From contig JAIMBD010000011.1 of the NCBI GenBank assembly GCA_023511625.1, positions 28,177 through 92,176 on the forward strand: a stretch of 64,000 bases of DNA. The letters run 5' to 3'. The position numbers and the translations under genes were made by a program. Under the pieces are notes generated by a model, which ran no database searches, had not been told where the DNA came from, and worked only from the letters and a program-made list of their open reading frames with translations. This DNA is from Bacillota bacterium (lineage in GTDB: Bacteria; Bacillota; Sulfobacillia; Sulfobacillales; Sulfobacillaceae). Positions 35,398-45,227 of the stretch are shown here, piece by piece (positions within the stretch are counted from its first letter, which is position 1; the number at the start of each line of letters is the position of its first letter).

Positions 35398-36252
35398 ATG
35401 GCCGGAGGGTTGCAGGAACTGAGGCGGCGGATCCGCAGTGCCCAGAACACCCAGCAGATCACCCGGGCCATGAAGATGGTGGCGGGGGCGAAGTTGCGCC
35501 GGGCCGAGGAGCGGGCCCGCCAGTCCCGCGAGTTCCTTCAGGAGATCCGGGCAGTGGCAGCTCGGGCGGCGGCTCTCGGCAGCGGCGAAAGTCGGCTGTT
35601 GGAGGAGCGTCCCCTCGGCCGGTTAGGCCTGCTCGTCATCACCTCCGACCGCGGGTTGGCCGGGCCGTACAACGCCAACGTCTTGCGCCAAGCAGTGGCC
35701 CAGGCGACGGCATCTGCGGCCGAGGTGGCAGTGCTGGTGGTGGGGCGAAAAGGGCGGGAGTTCTTTCGCCACCGGCGGTATACCATCCTCGAAGAATTCG
35801 TGGGCCTGGGCGACGACCCCTCGTACCGGCAGGCCCGCGCCATCGCCGACATCGTTTTGGCCCACTTTCTGGAGGGGCGCCTCGACCAGGTGCGGTTGAT
35901 CTACACCCGTTACATCAACCCCATGACCCAACGGCCCGAGACGGTGGAGCTGCTGCCGGTGCCGCGCGCCGAGCTGGCCTCCCAAGGGCCTCCGCGGGGT
36001 TATCTGTTTGAACCGGAACCGGCCGAGGTGTTGGAGGAGCTCTTGCCTCGCTTTGTAGAGGTCCAGTTGTACGGGGCGCTGTTGGAATCGAAGGCCAGCG
36101 AACACGGCGCGCGCATGACGGCCATGGATTCGGCCAGCAAGAACGCCGAGGAATTGATTCGCCGCCTGATCCTGATGCGCAATCGCCTGCGCCAGGCCGC
36201 CATCACCCGGGAGATCGCGGAGCTCGTGGGCGGCGCGGAAGCACTCGAATAG
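35398..36252 (+). CDS. atpG: ATP synthase F1 subunit gamma
   Basis: 284 residues, ATG 35398, two bases after the atpA stop. The N-terminal helix LRRRIRSAQNTQQITRAMKM and the C-terminal helix SASKNAEELIRRLILMRNRL are those of the rotating central shaft. The region LVITSDRGLAGPYNANV is the conserved core. Confidence 0.95.
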   Translation: MAGGLQELRRRIRSAQNTQQITRAMKMVAGAKLRRAEERARQSREFLQEIRAVAARAAALGSGESRLLEERPLGRLGLLVITSDRGLAGPYNANVLRQAVAQATASAAEVAVLVVGRKGREFFRHRRYTILEEFVGLGDDPSYRQARAIADIVLAHFLEGRLDQVRLIYTRYINPMTQRPETVELLPVPRAELASQGPPRGYLFEPEPAEVLEELLPRFVEVQLYGALLESKASEHGARMTAMDSASKNAEELIRRLILMRNRLRQAAITREIAELVGGAEALE

Positions 36253-36280
36253 GCTCGCGGGGCATCCCGCGGGGGCGTGA

Positions 36281-37702
<1,422 letters not shown>

Positions 37703-37716
37703 GGGCGGGAAGAGCC

Positions 37717-38124
37717 ATGGCAAGTCTCTATCCGTTGAAAGTGGTGACCCCAGAGCGCACGGTCTGGCACGGTGAGGCCCAGTTCCTCGTCACCCGCAGC
37801 ACCGAGGGGGAGATCGGGATTTTGGCCCACCACGTGCAACTCATCACGCCCCTGGTGTCGCACATCATGCAGATCACCGACGCCCAAGGGGCCGTGCGGC
37901 GACTGCACGTCGCGGGGGGCTTTCTCGAGGTGGGGCCCGATCAGGTGGTGGTGCTGGCCGACGCGGCCGAGTTTCCGGAGGAGATCGACCGCGAGCGAGC
38001 CGAGGCGGCGCGCCAACGCGCACGCTCGCGCCTGGACAACCCGGGGCCCGAGGTCGATCGCCGGCGGGCCGAACTGGCACTGATCCGAGCCGAGAACCGG
38101 CTGAAATTGGTACAAGGCCATTGA
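37717..38124 (+). CDS. atpC: ATP synthase F1 subunit epsilon
   Basis: 135 residues, ATG 37717. A beta-sandwich domain (SLYPLKVVTPERTVWHGEAQ, EGEIGILAHHVQLITPL) precedes two C-terminal helices rich in Arg and Ala that can inhibit ATP hydrolysis. Last gene of the operon, followed by a strong terminator. Confidence 0.94.
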   Translation: MASLYPLKVVTPERTVWHGEAQFLVTRSTEGEIGILAHHVQLITPLVSHIMQITDAQGAVRRLHVAGGFLEVGPDQVVVLADAAEFPEEIDRERAEAARQRARSRLDNPGPEVDRRRAELALIRAENRLKLVQGH

Positions 38125-38142
38125 ATGAAGGGACGCCGTCGC

Positions 38143-38177
38143 GGGGGCCGGGTGACCCACCCGGCCCCCAATTTTTT
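38143..38177 (+). terminator. Strong rho-independent terminator of the atp operon
   Basis: GGGGGCCGGG pairs perfectly with CCCGGCCCCC over a seven-base loop, then AATTTTTT. Confidence 0.93.
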
Positions 38178-38197
38178 GGTCGAAGGCACAGCGGTCG

Positions 38198-38226
38198 TTG
38201 ACGGCTGGATTTAACCAAAGTATAAT
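38198..38226 (+). promoter_or_regulatory. Strong sigma-A-type promoter of the quinol oxidase operon
   Basis: TTGACG, 17-base spacer, perfect TATAAT; one of the best matches in the window. It lies about 130 bases upstream of the subunit II start. Confidence 0.88.
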
Positions 38227-38356
38227 GCCGTTGAATTGATGGTGTCCATCTATTTTACTTGAATTGCCTGCATAATGGACCAAGTCGTCCGCGCCTTCGG
38301 CCGACGGCGGTGTTCGGGCGATGTATTTGGGAAATCATTCACAAGAGGTGGCTCTG

Positions 38357-39343
38357 ATGGCCCTACCCCATCCTCGTGTACGGCGCGCCTGGGTACGCGG
38401 CGCGCTCCTTGCCGGCATCCTGGGGCTGGCTTTGACCGGCTGCGGCCCCCACTATGTGCTGTTGCATCCGGCGGGACCGGTGGCCCAGGGTGAGCTCCAC
38501 CTGATGGTCCTGGCGACCATCGCGATGGCCGTAGTTATCGCCTTTGTGCTGGCCCTGTTGGCCTACGTGTTGTGGCATTTCCGCGACCGGCCGGGGCGGA
38601 CGGCGCCCTATCGCCCCGACTGGACCCACAGCCGCCGGCTGGAGGTGCTGTGGTTTGTCATTCCGGCCGTGATTCTGACCGTCATCGCGGTGCCGATGGT
38701 AGGCCAGACCTATGCCTTGGCGAAACTGCCCCCGAAATCGGATCCGTTGGTGGTCGACGTGACCTCGTTGGACTGGAAGTGGCTCTTCCAGTACCCCCAA
38801 CAGGGAGTCGCTACCGTGAACTACTTGGTGATCCCCACCGGCCGGCCCGTATTGTTCGAGCTGACGGCCAACTCCCCGATGAACACGTTTTGGATTCCGG
38901 AGCTTGGAGGCATGGAGTACACCATGTCGGGTCGCGTGTTGCCGCTGTGGCTGGAGGCGTCCCGGCCGGGCGTGTATTGGGGGCATAGCGGTCAGTTCTC
39001 CGGGGTGGACTTCGAACAGATGTTCTTCACGGTCCGGGCAGTTGGGCCCAGTCAGTTCCAGTCCTGGGTGGCGACGGTGCGCCGCACGGCGCCGGCCATG
39101 ACCGAGGCCGACTTTCGCCAGCTCCTAAATCCCGGTACCGTCGGCACTCTGACCTATGCCAGCTACCCGGCCAATACGTTTCCCGCGGTGACGCACGGTT
39201 TTACCTTGAACGGCGGGATGTACATGGTGATGGGAAACCAGCCCAAAGACAACGCATCCCAGCCGATGGGATCCGGTGCCGCGTCGCCATCGCGGACGTC
39301 CCGAGAAGCGATGCACACCATGCCGGGAATGTCCGGGCGTTAA
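38357..39343 (+). CDS. qoxA: aa3-type menaquinol oxidase subunit II (no CuA site)
   Basis: 328 residues. ATG 38357 was chosen behind AAGAGGTGG. A lipoprotein signal ends in LTGC, and two transmembrane helices follow. The cupredoxin domain has NSPMNTFWIPELGGMEYTMS, but the CuA ligands are missing: where cytochrome c oxidases have two Cys and a His, this has GHSGQFSGVDFEQMFF. That is the hallmark of quinol oxidases (QoxA/CyoA). The C-terminal tail is long, with Met- and Ser-rich stretches. It takes part in menaquinol oxidation at the membrane. Confidence 0.9.
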   Translation: MALPHPRVRRAWVRGALLAGILGLALTGCGPHYVLLHPAGPVAQGELHLMVLATIAMAVVIAFVLALLAYVLWHFRDRPGRTAPYRPDWTHSRRLEVLWFVIPAVILTVIAVPMVGQTYALAKLPPKSDPLVVDVTSLDWKWLFQYPQQGVATVNYLVIPTGRPVLFELTANSPMNTFWIPELGGMEYTMSGRVLPLWLEASRPGVYWGHSGQFSGVDFEQMFFTVRAVGPSQFQSWVATVRRTAPAMTEADFRQLLNPGTVGTLTYASYPANTFPAVTHGFTLNGGMYMVMGNQPKDNASQPMGSGAASPSRTSREAMHTMPGMSGR

Positions 39344-39355
39344 AGGGGGATGGCC

Positions 39356-41335
39356 ATGCCTGCATTTGTACCCTATCTCCTTCACACCCTGTTTCCGCCT
39401 ACGGTCCTGCGGCCCACGGAAATCGGGGCCGACGTGCTCATTGTGGCCACCGGCGTCATCATCGTCACGGTATTGACCCGCCAAAAGAAGTGGGGGTGGC
39501 TGTGGCGCGAGTGGTTGACCACGGTGGACCATAAGCGCATCGCGGTGATGTACCTCATTGCCGCCATCGCCATGCTGTTTCGCGGCGGTGTCGACGCCTT
39601 GATGATGCGCACCAATCTGGCCTTGCCTTCGGTGCACTTCATCAGCGCCGAGGAGTACAACGAGGTCTTTACCACCCACGGCACCATCATGATCTTCTTC
39701 ATGGCCATGCCTCTCATCTTCGCGCTCTTCAACGCCGTCATCCCGTTGATGATCGGAGCGCGGGACGTGGCCTTTCCGCGCCTGAACGCGGTCAGCTTCT
39801 GGCTTTTTGCTTTCGGGGCGCTGCTCTTCAACATCTCGTTCGTGGTCGGGGGCTCTCCCAACGCCGGCTGGACCGCCTACCCGCCCTTGACCGAGTTGGC
39901 CTTCAATCCCGGACCAGGGGAGAACTATTACTTCCTAGCTCTGTTCATTTCTGGCATCGGCACGACCATCACCGGGATCAACTTCCTCGTCACCATCCTG
40001 CGTATGCGCGCGCCCGGCATGACCCTGATGCGCATGCCGCTCTTCGCCTGGACGACCTTGTGCACCTCGGCCTTGATCCTCTTTGCCTTCCCGCCGTTGA
40101 CCGTGGCGCTCGGCACCTCGCTCCTCGACCGACTGTTCCACGCGTCGTTCTACACCTTGGGTCATGGCGGCATGCCCATGATGTACGTCAACCTGTTCTG
40201 GTTGTTTGGCCACCCCGAGGTCTACATCGTGGTGCTGCCTGCCTTCGGCATCTTTTCCGAAGTGGTTCCGACCTTCTCGCGCAAGCCGCTGTTTGGGTAC
40301 ACGGCCATGGTGGTCTCGGTGGTGGCCATCATGGTGTTAAGTTACGGAACGTGGGTCCACCACTTCTTCACCATGGGTGCGGGCCCAAGCGTCAACGTGT
40401 TCTTCGGGTTGTCGACCATGCTCATCGCCATCCCCACAGGGGTGAAGATCTTCAACTGGATCTTCACCATGTGGGGCGGGCGCATTCGCCTCACGGTCCC
40501 CATGCTCTACCAGCTGGCCTTCATTCCCACCTTCGTGGTGGGGGGCGCCACGGGCGTACTCCTGGCCACGGTACCCGTCGACTACCAGCTGCACAACACC
40601 TACTTCTTGGTGGCCCACTTCCATAACACCCTCATCGGGGGGACGGTGTTTGGCCTGTTGTCAGGGCTGTACTACTGGTGGCCCAAGATGTTCGGGTACA
40701 AGTTGGACGAGCGGCAGGGCAAATGGGCTTTCTGGCTCTTCTTCCTCGGCTTTTGGGTCACCTTCGGTCCCCAGTACCTCTTGGGCTTGGAAGGGATGAC
40801 GCGCCGCCTGTGGACCTATCCCTTGGGTCTCGGATGGCACGCCCTGAACCTCATCTCCACCATCGGGGCGTACGGGATGGGGGCCGGATTCGTGGTGCTG
40901 GTCTACAACGTGGTATGGAGCATGCAGCACGGCGAGCGCGACCTGACTGGCGATCCCTGGGACGGGCGCACCCTCGAGTGGTCGCTGCCTTCCCCGGCTC
41001 CGGAGTATAACTTCGCGCGCATCCCGGTGGTGACGGAACGGGACGCGTGGTGGGCCATGAAAGCTCGCGGCGAGACCACTGCTGTCCGGGTGCGGCCGGA
41101 CGAGATCTCGGCCCTGGAGCTGCCCCGCAACTCGGCCATGCCCTTCTTCTTGGGGTTGGGCTTCTTTGTCCTGGGATTTGGCCTAACCTTCCGCTGGTGG
41201 TGGATCGCGGGCCTCGGCCTCGCCGGCATCTTAGGAGCGATGTTGTGGGCTGGATTTGACTACGAAGACCGCAAGCACGTCCATGCCGAGGAGATTCGGC
41301 GCATCGAGGCCGCGTTAGGGAGGTTGGAAGCATGA
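39356..41335 (+). CDS. qoxB: aa3-type menaquinol oxidase subunit I
   Basis: 659 residues from ATG 39356, seven bases behind AAAGGGGG; ATG 39350 is too close to that site. About fourteen membrane helices. Low-spin heme ligand His108 (TTHGTIMIFF); CuB ligands with the His-Tyr crosslink region GHPEVYIVVLP and WVHHFFTMG; heme a3/a ligands in VAHFHNTLIGG. Quinol-pocket residues Arg76 and Asp80 are kept (FRGGVDALMMR), but the His that precedes YNE in CyoB/QoxB is Glu100 here. It reduces oxygen to water and pumps protons. Confidence 0.93.
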   Translation: MPAFVPYLLHTLFPPTVLRPTEIGADVLIVATGVIIVTVLTRQKKWGWLWREWLTTVDHKRIAVMYLIAAIAMLFRGGVDALMMRTNLALPSVHFISAEEYNEVFTTHGTIMIFFMAMPLIFALFNAVIPLMIGARDVAFPRLNAVSFWLFAFGALLFNISFVVGGSPNAGWTAYPPLTELAFNPGPGENYYFLALFISGIGTTITGINFLVTILRMRAPGMTLMRMPLFAWTTLCTSALILFAFPPLTVALGTSLLDRLFHASFYTLGHGGMPMMYVNLFWLFGHPEVYIVVLPAFGIFSEVVPTFSRKPLFGYTAMVVSVVAIMVLSYGTWVHHFFTMGAGPSVNVFFGLSTMLIAIPTGVKIFNWIFTMWGGRIRLTVPMLYQLAFIPTFVVGGATGVLLATVPVDYQLHNTYFLVAHFHNTLIGGTVFGLLSGLYYWWPKMFGYKLDERQGKWAFWLFFLGFWVTFGPQYLLGLEGMTRRLWTYPLGLGWHALNLISTIGAYGMGAGFVVLVYNVVWSMQHGERDLTGDPWDGRTLEWSLPSPAPEYNFARIPVVTERDAWWAMKARGETTAVRVRPDEISALELPRNSAMPFFLGLGFFVLGFGLTFRWWWIAGLGLAGILGAMLWAGFDYEDRKHVHAEEIRRIEAALGRLEA

Positions 41336-41949
41336 GCCAGGCTTGGCCGGAGATGGAGGAGCAGACCCTGCCGGCAGAGTTCGCCCACGAGGAAGAGAGC
41401 ATCAAGATCACCGGCTTCTGGATGTTCCTGGTTACCGATGTGCTGATCTTCGCCAGCCTGTTCTCCCTTTATGCCGTCTACGCCGGGCGGATGGGGGGGG
41501 AGCCCAATCCGGCGACGTTCTTTCATCTCGGCCCAGCCCTGGCCGAGACGCTCTTGTTGCTGACCTCGAGCTTCACCGTGGGCCTGGCCATCTGGTTCAT
41601 GCGGCGGCGACAGGTGGGCGCCATGACGGCGTGGCTGGTGGCCACGTTGGTCCTCGGGGCCACCTTCGTCGCCATCGAAGCCAGAGAGTTCCTCGGCGAC
41701 ATCCAAAGCGGATACACCTGGCATCAGAGTGCTTTTCTCTCCGCGTTCTTCACGCTGGTGGGCACCCACGGCGCGCACGTCACTTTTGGAATCCTGATGG
41801 CGCTGACGCTCCTGATCCAGGTGGCGCGGCGGGGACTGACGCCGGTCACGGCCCGCAAGCTTTACACCTTCTCGCTATACTGGCACTTTCTGGACGTCGT
41901 CTGGATCTTCATCTACAGCGTGGTCTATCTCGGCGGGCGGCTCGGCTAA
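41332..41949 (+). CDS. qoxC: Quinol oxidase subunit III
   Basis: 205 residues; ATG 41332 overlaps the subunit I stop. Five membrane helices, with the motif HQSAFLSAFFTLVGTHGAHV and WHFLDVVWIFIYSVVYLGG at the end, typical of heme-copper oxidase subunit III. It has the short form without the first two helices, as in QoxC/CyoC. Confidence 0.93.
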   Translation: MSQAWPEMEEQTLPAEFAHEEESIKITGFWMFLVTDVLIFASLFSLYAVYAGRMGGEPNPATFFHLGPALAETLLLLTSSFTVGLAIWFMRRRQVGAMTAWLVATLVLGATFVAIEAREFLGDIQSGYTWHQSAFLSAFFTLVGTHGAHVTFGILMALTLLIQVARRGLTPVTARKLYTFSLYWHFLDVVWIFIYSVVYLGGRLG

Positions 41950-41987
41950 GGATGGCCGGCGCGGAACGGTGAAAGGAGGATCGCAGC

Positions 41988-42344
41988 ATGTCGGTGCATC
42001 GCGCGCCCGACGCGGAGGAGCACCTCCCCTACTTGGAGGCGCACTTCGAGTCGGAAACCCGCTTTCCTTGGATCAAGGTGGTCGGCTACGCCGGATCGCT
42101 GGTGCTGACCCTGGTGGCCTTCTGGGCCGTGTCGGCCCACTGGATGTCTCCGACGGCGCTCCTGGCGTTCATTCTGGGGTTGGCAGTGGCCCAGGCCGCG
42201 CTCCAGCTCGGGGTGTTTATGCACTTGAGAGAGAGCCGCGGCCCGAGCTGGCAGATCGCGGGGCTTGGGCTGGGGCTGTTTATCGCGGTGGGGCTGGTGG
42301 GGATGTCGATTTGGATCATGCTCTTTAAGTCGGGCGTATCTTAG
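41988..42344 (+). CDS. qoxD: Quinol oxidase subunit IV
   Basis: 118 residues; ATG 41988 follows AAAGGAGG. Three membrane helices; the pattern ALLAFILGLAVAQAALQLGV with FMHLRESRGPSW matches CyoD/QoxD-type subunit IV, needed for CuB insertion and stability. Last gene of the operon. Confidence 0.88.
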   Translation: MSVHRAPDAEEHLPYLEAHFESETRFPWIKVVGYAGSLVLTLVAFWAVSAHWMSPTALLAFILGLAVAQAALQLGVFMHLRESRGPSWQIAGLGLGLFIAVGLVGMSIWIMLFKSGVS

Positions 42345-42365
42345 GCGAATAGGGCTCGAGTCCGG

Positions 42366-42404
42366 CGGCGGCGCGGCGGAGGCCAGGCGCCGCCGTCGAT
42401 TTTT
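42366..42404 (+). terminator. Terminator of the quinol oxidase operon
   Basis: CGGCGGCGC pairs with GCGCCGCCG over a 12-base loop, followed shortly by TTTTT. Confidence 0.8.
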
Positions 42405-42485
42405 CCCCCCGGCCTGTCCCAGGTATGACCGGCAGCACGCGGTGGAACAATTTGGGAAAAGGAGTCCTTCGCGGAGGGGATGGAC

Positions 42486-43193
42486 GTGCGGCTCTGGATC
42501 TGGCTATTGGCCATCGCGGCGCTGTTGTGGGTCGGGAGCCGGGCAGGTCAGGACCCGGTCGGCCCTTTAGACCAGGCGCTCTCGGCGGCGGGGGCGAACC
42601 CCGCGGGCTGGAGCCTCAACGCCTGGGTCGCCTTGGCCCATCCCCTGTCGGTCGAGGATTTAGGTGCCACCGTCGGCCGACTGGCTGCGGCGCTTCACGT
42701 GACGGCGCCGGTCCGGGTGGTGCGCGGGATCGGGTACGACCGGGCTTGGGTCGAGGGCGCCGAAGGGACGTGGCCTACGGAAGTGATGGCGGAGCGGCTG
42801 AGCTCCGGGGCCACGTTTTTGGTGGTCAATCGCTCCGGAACCGGCGGGCTGACGGGATTATCGTCTAGCGAGTACCTGATTCGCCGGCAGCTTTCGGCAT
42901 GGGGGGCCGTGCACGTGGCTGTGACGGTGGAGGGGCTGGTGCATGGGCAACCGTGGAGTCCTGCCACCAAGCAGGCGGTGGTCCGGCGCATGTTGGAGCG
43001 GGTGGGCGCGCAAGCTGAGACCCCGTGGTCGGAATCGGCAGCAGTTGCCGTCGCCGCCTACACGCCCCAGATCGCCCGCAGCGAGAGGTTGGACGGGCGG
43101 CGGGTGAATCTGCAGGTGGCCGTGACCTACGACCGGTGGTTGGAGGCCAATCGCGTCTACGTGGGGTCGCCGTTGATCACCGTCTCCTACTGA
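42486..43193 (+). CDS. ywmB: YwmB-like exported protein
   Basis: 235 residues from GTG 42486, six bases behind GCGGAGGGG; ATG 42480 is too close. An N-terminal signal or anchor (LWIWLLAIAALLWVG) is followed by a beta-rich protein ending VYVGSPLITVSY, the usual C-terminus of the YwmB family (labelled TATA-box binding-like in databases). In Bacillus ywmB lies in the murAA-spoIID-spoIIQ-spoIIID region, as here. The molecular role is unknown; a cell-envelope or sporulation function is likely from context. Confidence 0.75.
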   Translation: MRLWIWLLAIAALLWVGSRAGQDPVGPLDQALSAAGANPAGWSLNAWVALAHPLSVEDLGATVGRLAAALHVTAPVRVVRGIGYDRAWVEGAEGTWPTEVMAERLSSGATFLVVNRSGTGGLTGLSSSEYLIRRQLSAWGAVHVAVTVEGLVHGQPWSPATKQAVVRRMLERVGAQAETPWSESAAVAVAAYTPQIARSERLDGRRVNLQVAVTYDRWLEANRVYVGSPLITVSY

Positions 43194-43245
43194 GCGCCCC
43201 CTTGGCGCATGGTTAGCCCTGGGACGAACGGGGAATCCTGGAAAC

Positions 43246-43313
43246 GGAGCGGCGACCGCAAGGCGGCCCGCTCCGAAGCCGGGACAACCGGCAAATCTCC
43301 CCCAACCGGGGGA
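43246..43313 (+). promoter_or_regulatory. Three consecutive hairpins in the spoIIQ-like leader
   Basis: GGAGCGG/CCGCTCC (43246-43274), GCCGG/CCGGC (43278-43292) and TCCCCC/GGGGGA (43298-43313), all ending just before the ribosome site of the next gene. No T-tract. The arrangement suggests a structured regulatory leader; it does not match a riboswitch consensus that I can recall. Confidence 0.45.
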
Positions 43314-43330
43314 TGAAAGCAGGAGAGCGC

Positions 43331-43924
43331 ATGGCAAATCGTCGTTGGAGCCTGTGGGGGATCGTGGCCGGGGCGGTGCTGCTGATCGCGGCCGGGATCA
43401 CGCTGTTGCTGCAACACCATCGCCCCTTGTCTGTCACCAGCCCGATGTCGAACCTTGCCCCGCATGCGGTGCCCAACCGCACCGGACCAGGGCAAAACGG
43501 CGCCCAGGAAGAACCGACCGCGGCTCCGCTCTTAATGCCGACGGCGGGCAAGATTCTGGCCGGGTTCGGATGGCAGTACTCGGGGGCCTTGAACGAATGG
43601 TACTACAATCCCGGCATCACCATCGCGGCCCCGGCCGGGGCTGACGTCCGGGCCGCTTGGGGCGGTACCGTGGCGGCCGTTACGAACGAGCCGCCGGTGG
43701 GGCTGACGGTTCGGATCGATGACGGCAACGGCTTTACCACGGTCTATGGCCACCTCGGCCAAGCGCTGGTGAAGGTGGGCGCCACCGTTCACCAGGGCGA
43801 CACCATTGGCACGGTGGGAGCGGCCAGCATCTACGCGCGCCAACCAGGACCGCACGTGGACTTTCAGGTCCTGCACGGTTCGGTGGCTTCGGATCCCATG
43901 TCCTACCTTCACCCGTCGTCGTGA
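43331..43924 (+). CDS. spoIIQ: SpoIIQ-like membrane-anchored LytM/M23 domain protein, probably catalytically inactive
   Basis: 197 residues; ATG 43331 follows GCAGGAGAG. One N-terminal membrane helix (residues 9-29), a linker, then a LytM/M23 fold. The first zinc motif (normally HxxxD) reads NPGIT, and the last (HxH) reads HVD, while VYGHLG is kept, so zinc binding and hydrolysis are unlikely. Degenerate LytM domains of this kind are known for SpoIIQ, the forespore half of the SpoIIQ-SpoIIIAH channel. The next gene is spoIIID, the Bacillus order. A terminator follows. Confidence 0.72.
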   Translation: MANRRWSLWGIVAGAVLLIAAGITLLLQHHRPLSVTSPMSNLAPHAVPNRTGPGQNGAQEEPTAAPLLMPTAGKILAGFGWQYSGALNEWYYNPGITIAAPAGADVRAAWGGTVAAVTNEPPVGLTVRIDDGNGFTTVYGHLGQALVKVGATVHQGDTIGTVGAASIYARQPGPHVDFQVLHGSVASDPMSYLHPSS

Positions 43925-43970
43925 CCCCTCACGCCGGCACGTTTTCGGCTGGCGCATTCCCCCACCAAAT

Positions 43971-44000
43971 GCCAGAGTCCCGGCTCTGGCATTTTTCTTT
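43971..44000 (+). terminator. Terminator after the spoIIQ-like gene
   Basis: GCCAGAG pairs with CTCTGGC over TCCCGG, followed by ATTTTTCTTT. Confidence 0.92.
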
Positions 44001-44051
44001 AGCACCACCCATATATTCTAGCAAATTGCGGGGGGAGAAAGGGGCCGGACG

Positions 44052-44315
44052 GTGAAAGACCATATCTGGCAGCGAGTTGTCGAAATCGGCAACTACATCT
44101 TGCGACACGGCGCCACGGTCCGAGATACGGCCAGGGTCTTCGGAGTCTCCAAGAGCACCGTACACAAGGACGTCACCGAACGTCTCCCCAAAATCAACGC
44201 CCAACTGGCCAGTCAGGTCAAAAAAATTCTCGAGGTGAATAAGGCCGAGCGACACCTGCGCGGAGGTGAAGCCACGCGACAAAAATTTCGCGTCAAGAAC
44301 ACGGTGGCGGATTGA
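44052..44315 (+). CDS. spoIIID: Mother-cell sporulation regulator SpoIIID
   Basis: 87 residues from GTG 44052 behind GGGGGGAGAAAGGGG. The helix-turn-helix GATVRDTARVFGVSKSTVHK and the following DVTERLPKINAQLASQVKK and RHLRGGEATRQKF are nearly diagnostic. It activates and represses genes with sigma-E in the mother cell. Upstream, CATATATT at 44010-44017 resembles a sigma-E -10 box, which would be expected, but the -35 part is unclear. Confidence 0.96.
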   Translation: MKDHIWQRVVEIGNYILRHGATVRDTARVFGVSKSTVHKDVTERLPKINAQLASQVKKILEVNKAERHLRGGEATRQKFRVKNTVAD

Positions 44316-44321
44316 GGTTGC

Positions 44322-44371
44322 GCCGCCCCGACGCGGGCGGCACGCGGACGGGCTGAAGCCCCTGCCCGTCC
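44322..44371. terminator. Two GC hairpins between spoIIID and apt (weak terminator candidate)
   Basis: GCCGCCC/GGGCGGC and GGACGGG/CCCGTCC lie between the convergent genes. Neither has a T-tract on either strand, so they would act only as weak or Rho-assisted terminators. Confidence 0.35.
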
Positions 44372-44440
44372 CCACCCTGACCGGTGTCCGCCTGCCCTTC
44401 TTCTGAAGTGGCCAAGCCTCGTGCCGGCTTCCCCCGCCCG

Positions 44441-44977
44441 TCAAAGTCCCTCGGGCCCACCGACCGACCACAGGGCCTTTACGGCCACGTCGGGCAGTTG
44501 AGCGCGGCCGCGAAGGGCCGCGATCTCAATGGCAAAGGCACCGCCCACCACGTGTCCCCCCAGTCGCCCGATCAGGGAAAAGACGGCCTGGGCTGTTCCC
44601 CCCGTGGCCAGCACGTCGTCGATCGCCACCACCCGTTGCCCGCGCAACGCGATCCAAGCCGGCGCCTCGAGCGTTTCCTGCCCGTATTCCAGCGCATACG
44701 ATTGGGCAACCCGGGGCGGTGGCAACTTGCCGGGTTTCCGCAGGGCCAGAAGCCCGCACGACAAACGGTCGGCCACGGCCGCTGCCAAGAGAAAGGCGCG
44801 CGCCTCCGGGGCAGCGACGACCTGGGGCTGCCAGGGGCCAACGGCCTTCACCAGGTCGCATACCAAGGCGTCGCGGGCGTCGGGATGGGCCAGTACCGGC
44901 ATGAGGTCGTAAAACAAGACCCCCGGGCGGGGAAAGTCAGGGACTTGGCGGACATGCCGCCGCCAATCGCACGCCAA
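44441..44977 (-). CDS. apt: Adenine phosphoribosyltransferase-like protein
   Basis: 178 residues. TTG 44977 lies five bases behind GGGGGGAG; the frame is open further upstream but without a site. The opening RQVPDFPRPGVLFYDLMPVL, the middle ALRKPGKLPPPRV with SYALEYGQE, and the PRPP loop VVAIDDVLATGGTAQAV follow adenine phosphoribosyltransferase closely. It salvages adenine to AMP. In Bacillus apt lies elsewhere, next to relA. It is divergent from metK. Confidence 0.85.
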   Translation of the reverse strand: MACDWRRHVRQVPDFPRPGVLFYDLMPVLAHPDARDALVCDLVKAVGPWQPQVVAAPEARAFLLAAAVADRLSCGLLALRKPGKLPPPRVAQSYALEYGQETLEAPAWIALRGQRVVAIDDVLATGGTAQAVFSLIGRLGGHVVGGAFAIEIAALRGRAQLPDVAVKALWSVGGPEGL

Positions 44978-45112
44978 TGCACTCCCCCCTTGCGGAAAGC
45001 AATGGGCGGCGCCGGGTTCTTCCGGGCGCTGGGGCCATTTCCTACTGCTTACATCGCCGATATCCATGATATCCCATAGGGACGGACGGCGGGCGGATGC
45101 GGCCGGGATCGA

Positions 45113-45142
45113 TTGACAATCCTTTGGGGCCAACGGTATACT
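45113..45142 (+). promoter_or_regulatory. Strong promoter for metK
   Basis: Perfect TTGACA, 18-base spacer, TATACT. The 85-base leader before metK includes a small hairpin (45205-45219, CCACCC-GAAA-GGGGG) that covers the purine-rich part of the ribosome site. Confidence 0.85.
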
Positions 45143-45227
45143 TCCCATTCGAAATCCCCGAATCCGCGGGGAATGATGGGTTTTGCGCGCTCGAGGCCAT
45201 TGCACCACCCGAAAGGGGGCGACGAGG

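Noticed and set aside
38357..39343. Cytochrome c oxidase subunit II
   Set aside because: CuA ligands are absent, and the cupredoxin motifs match quinol oxidases.
43194..43330. Known riboswitch (cyclic di-AMP, cyclic di-GMP, cobalamin) before the spoIIQ-like gene
   Set aside because: Conserved cores of these classes are not present, so it is reported only as a structured leader.
45143..45227. SAM riboswitch before metK
   Set aside because: The leader is too short for SAM-I, and the small hairpin does not fit SAM-II, SAM-III or SAM/SAH patterns that I can recall.
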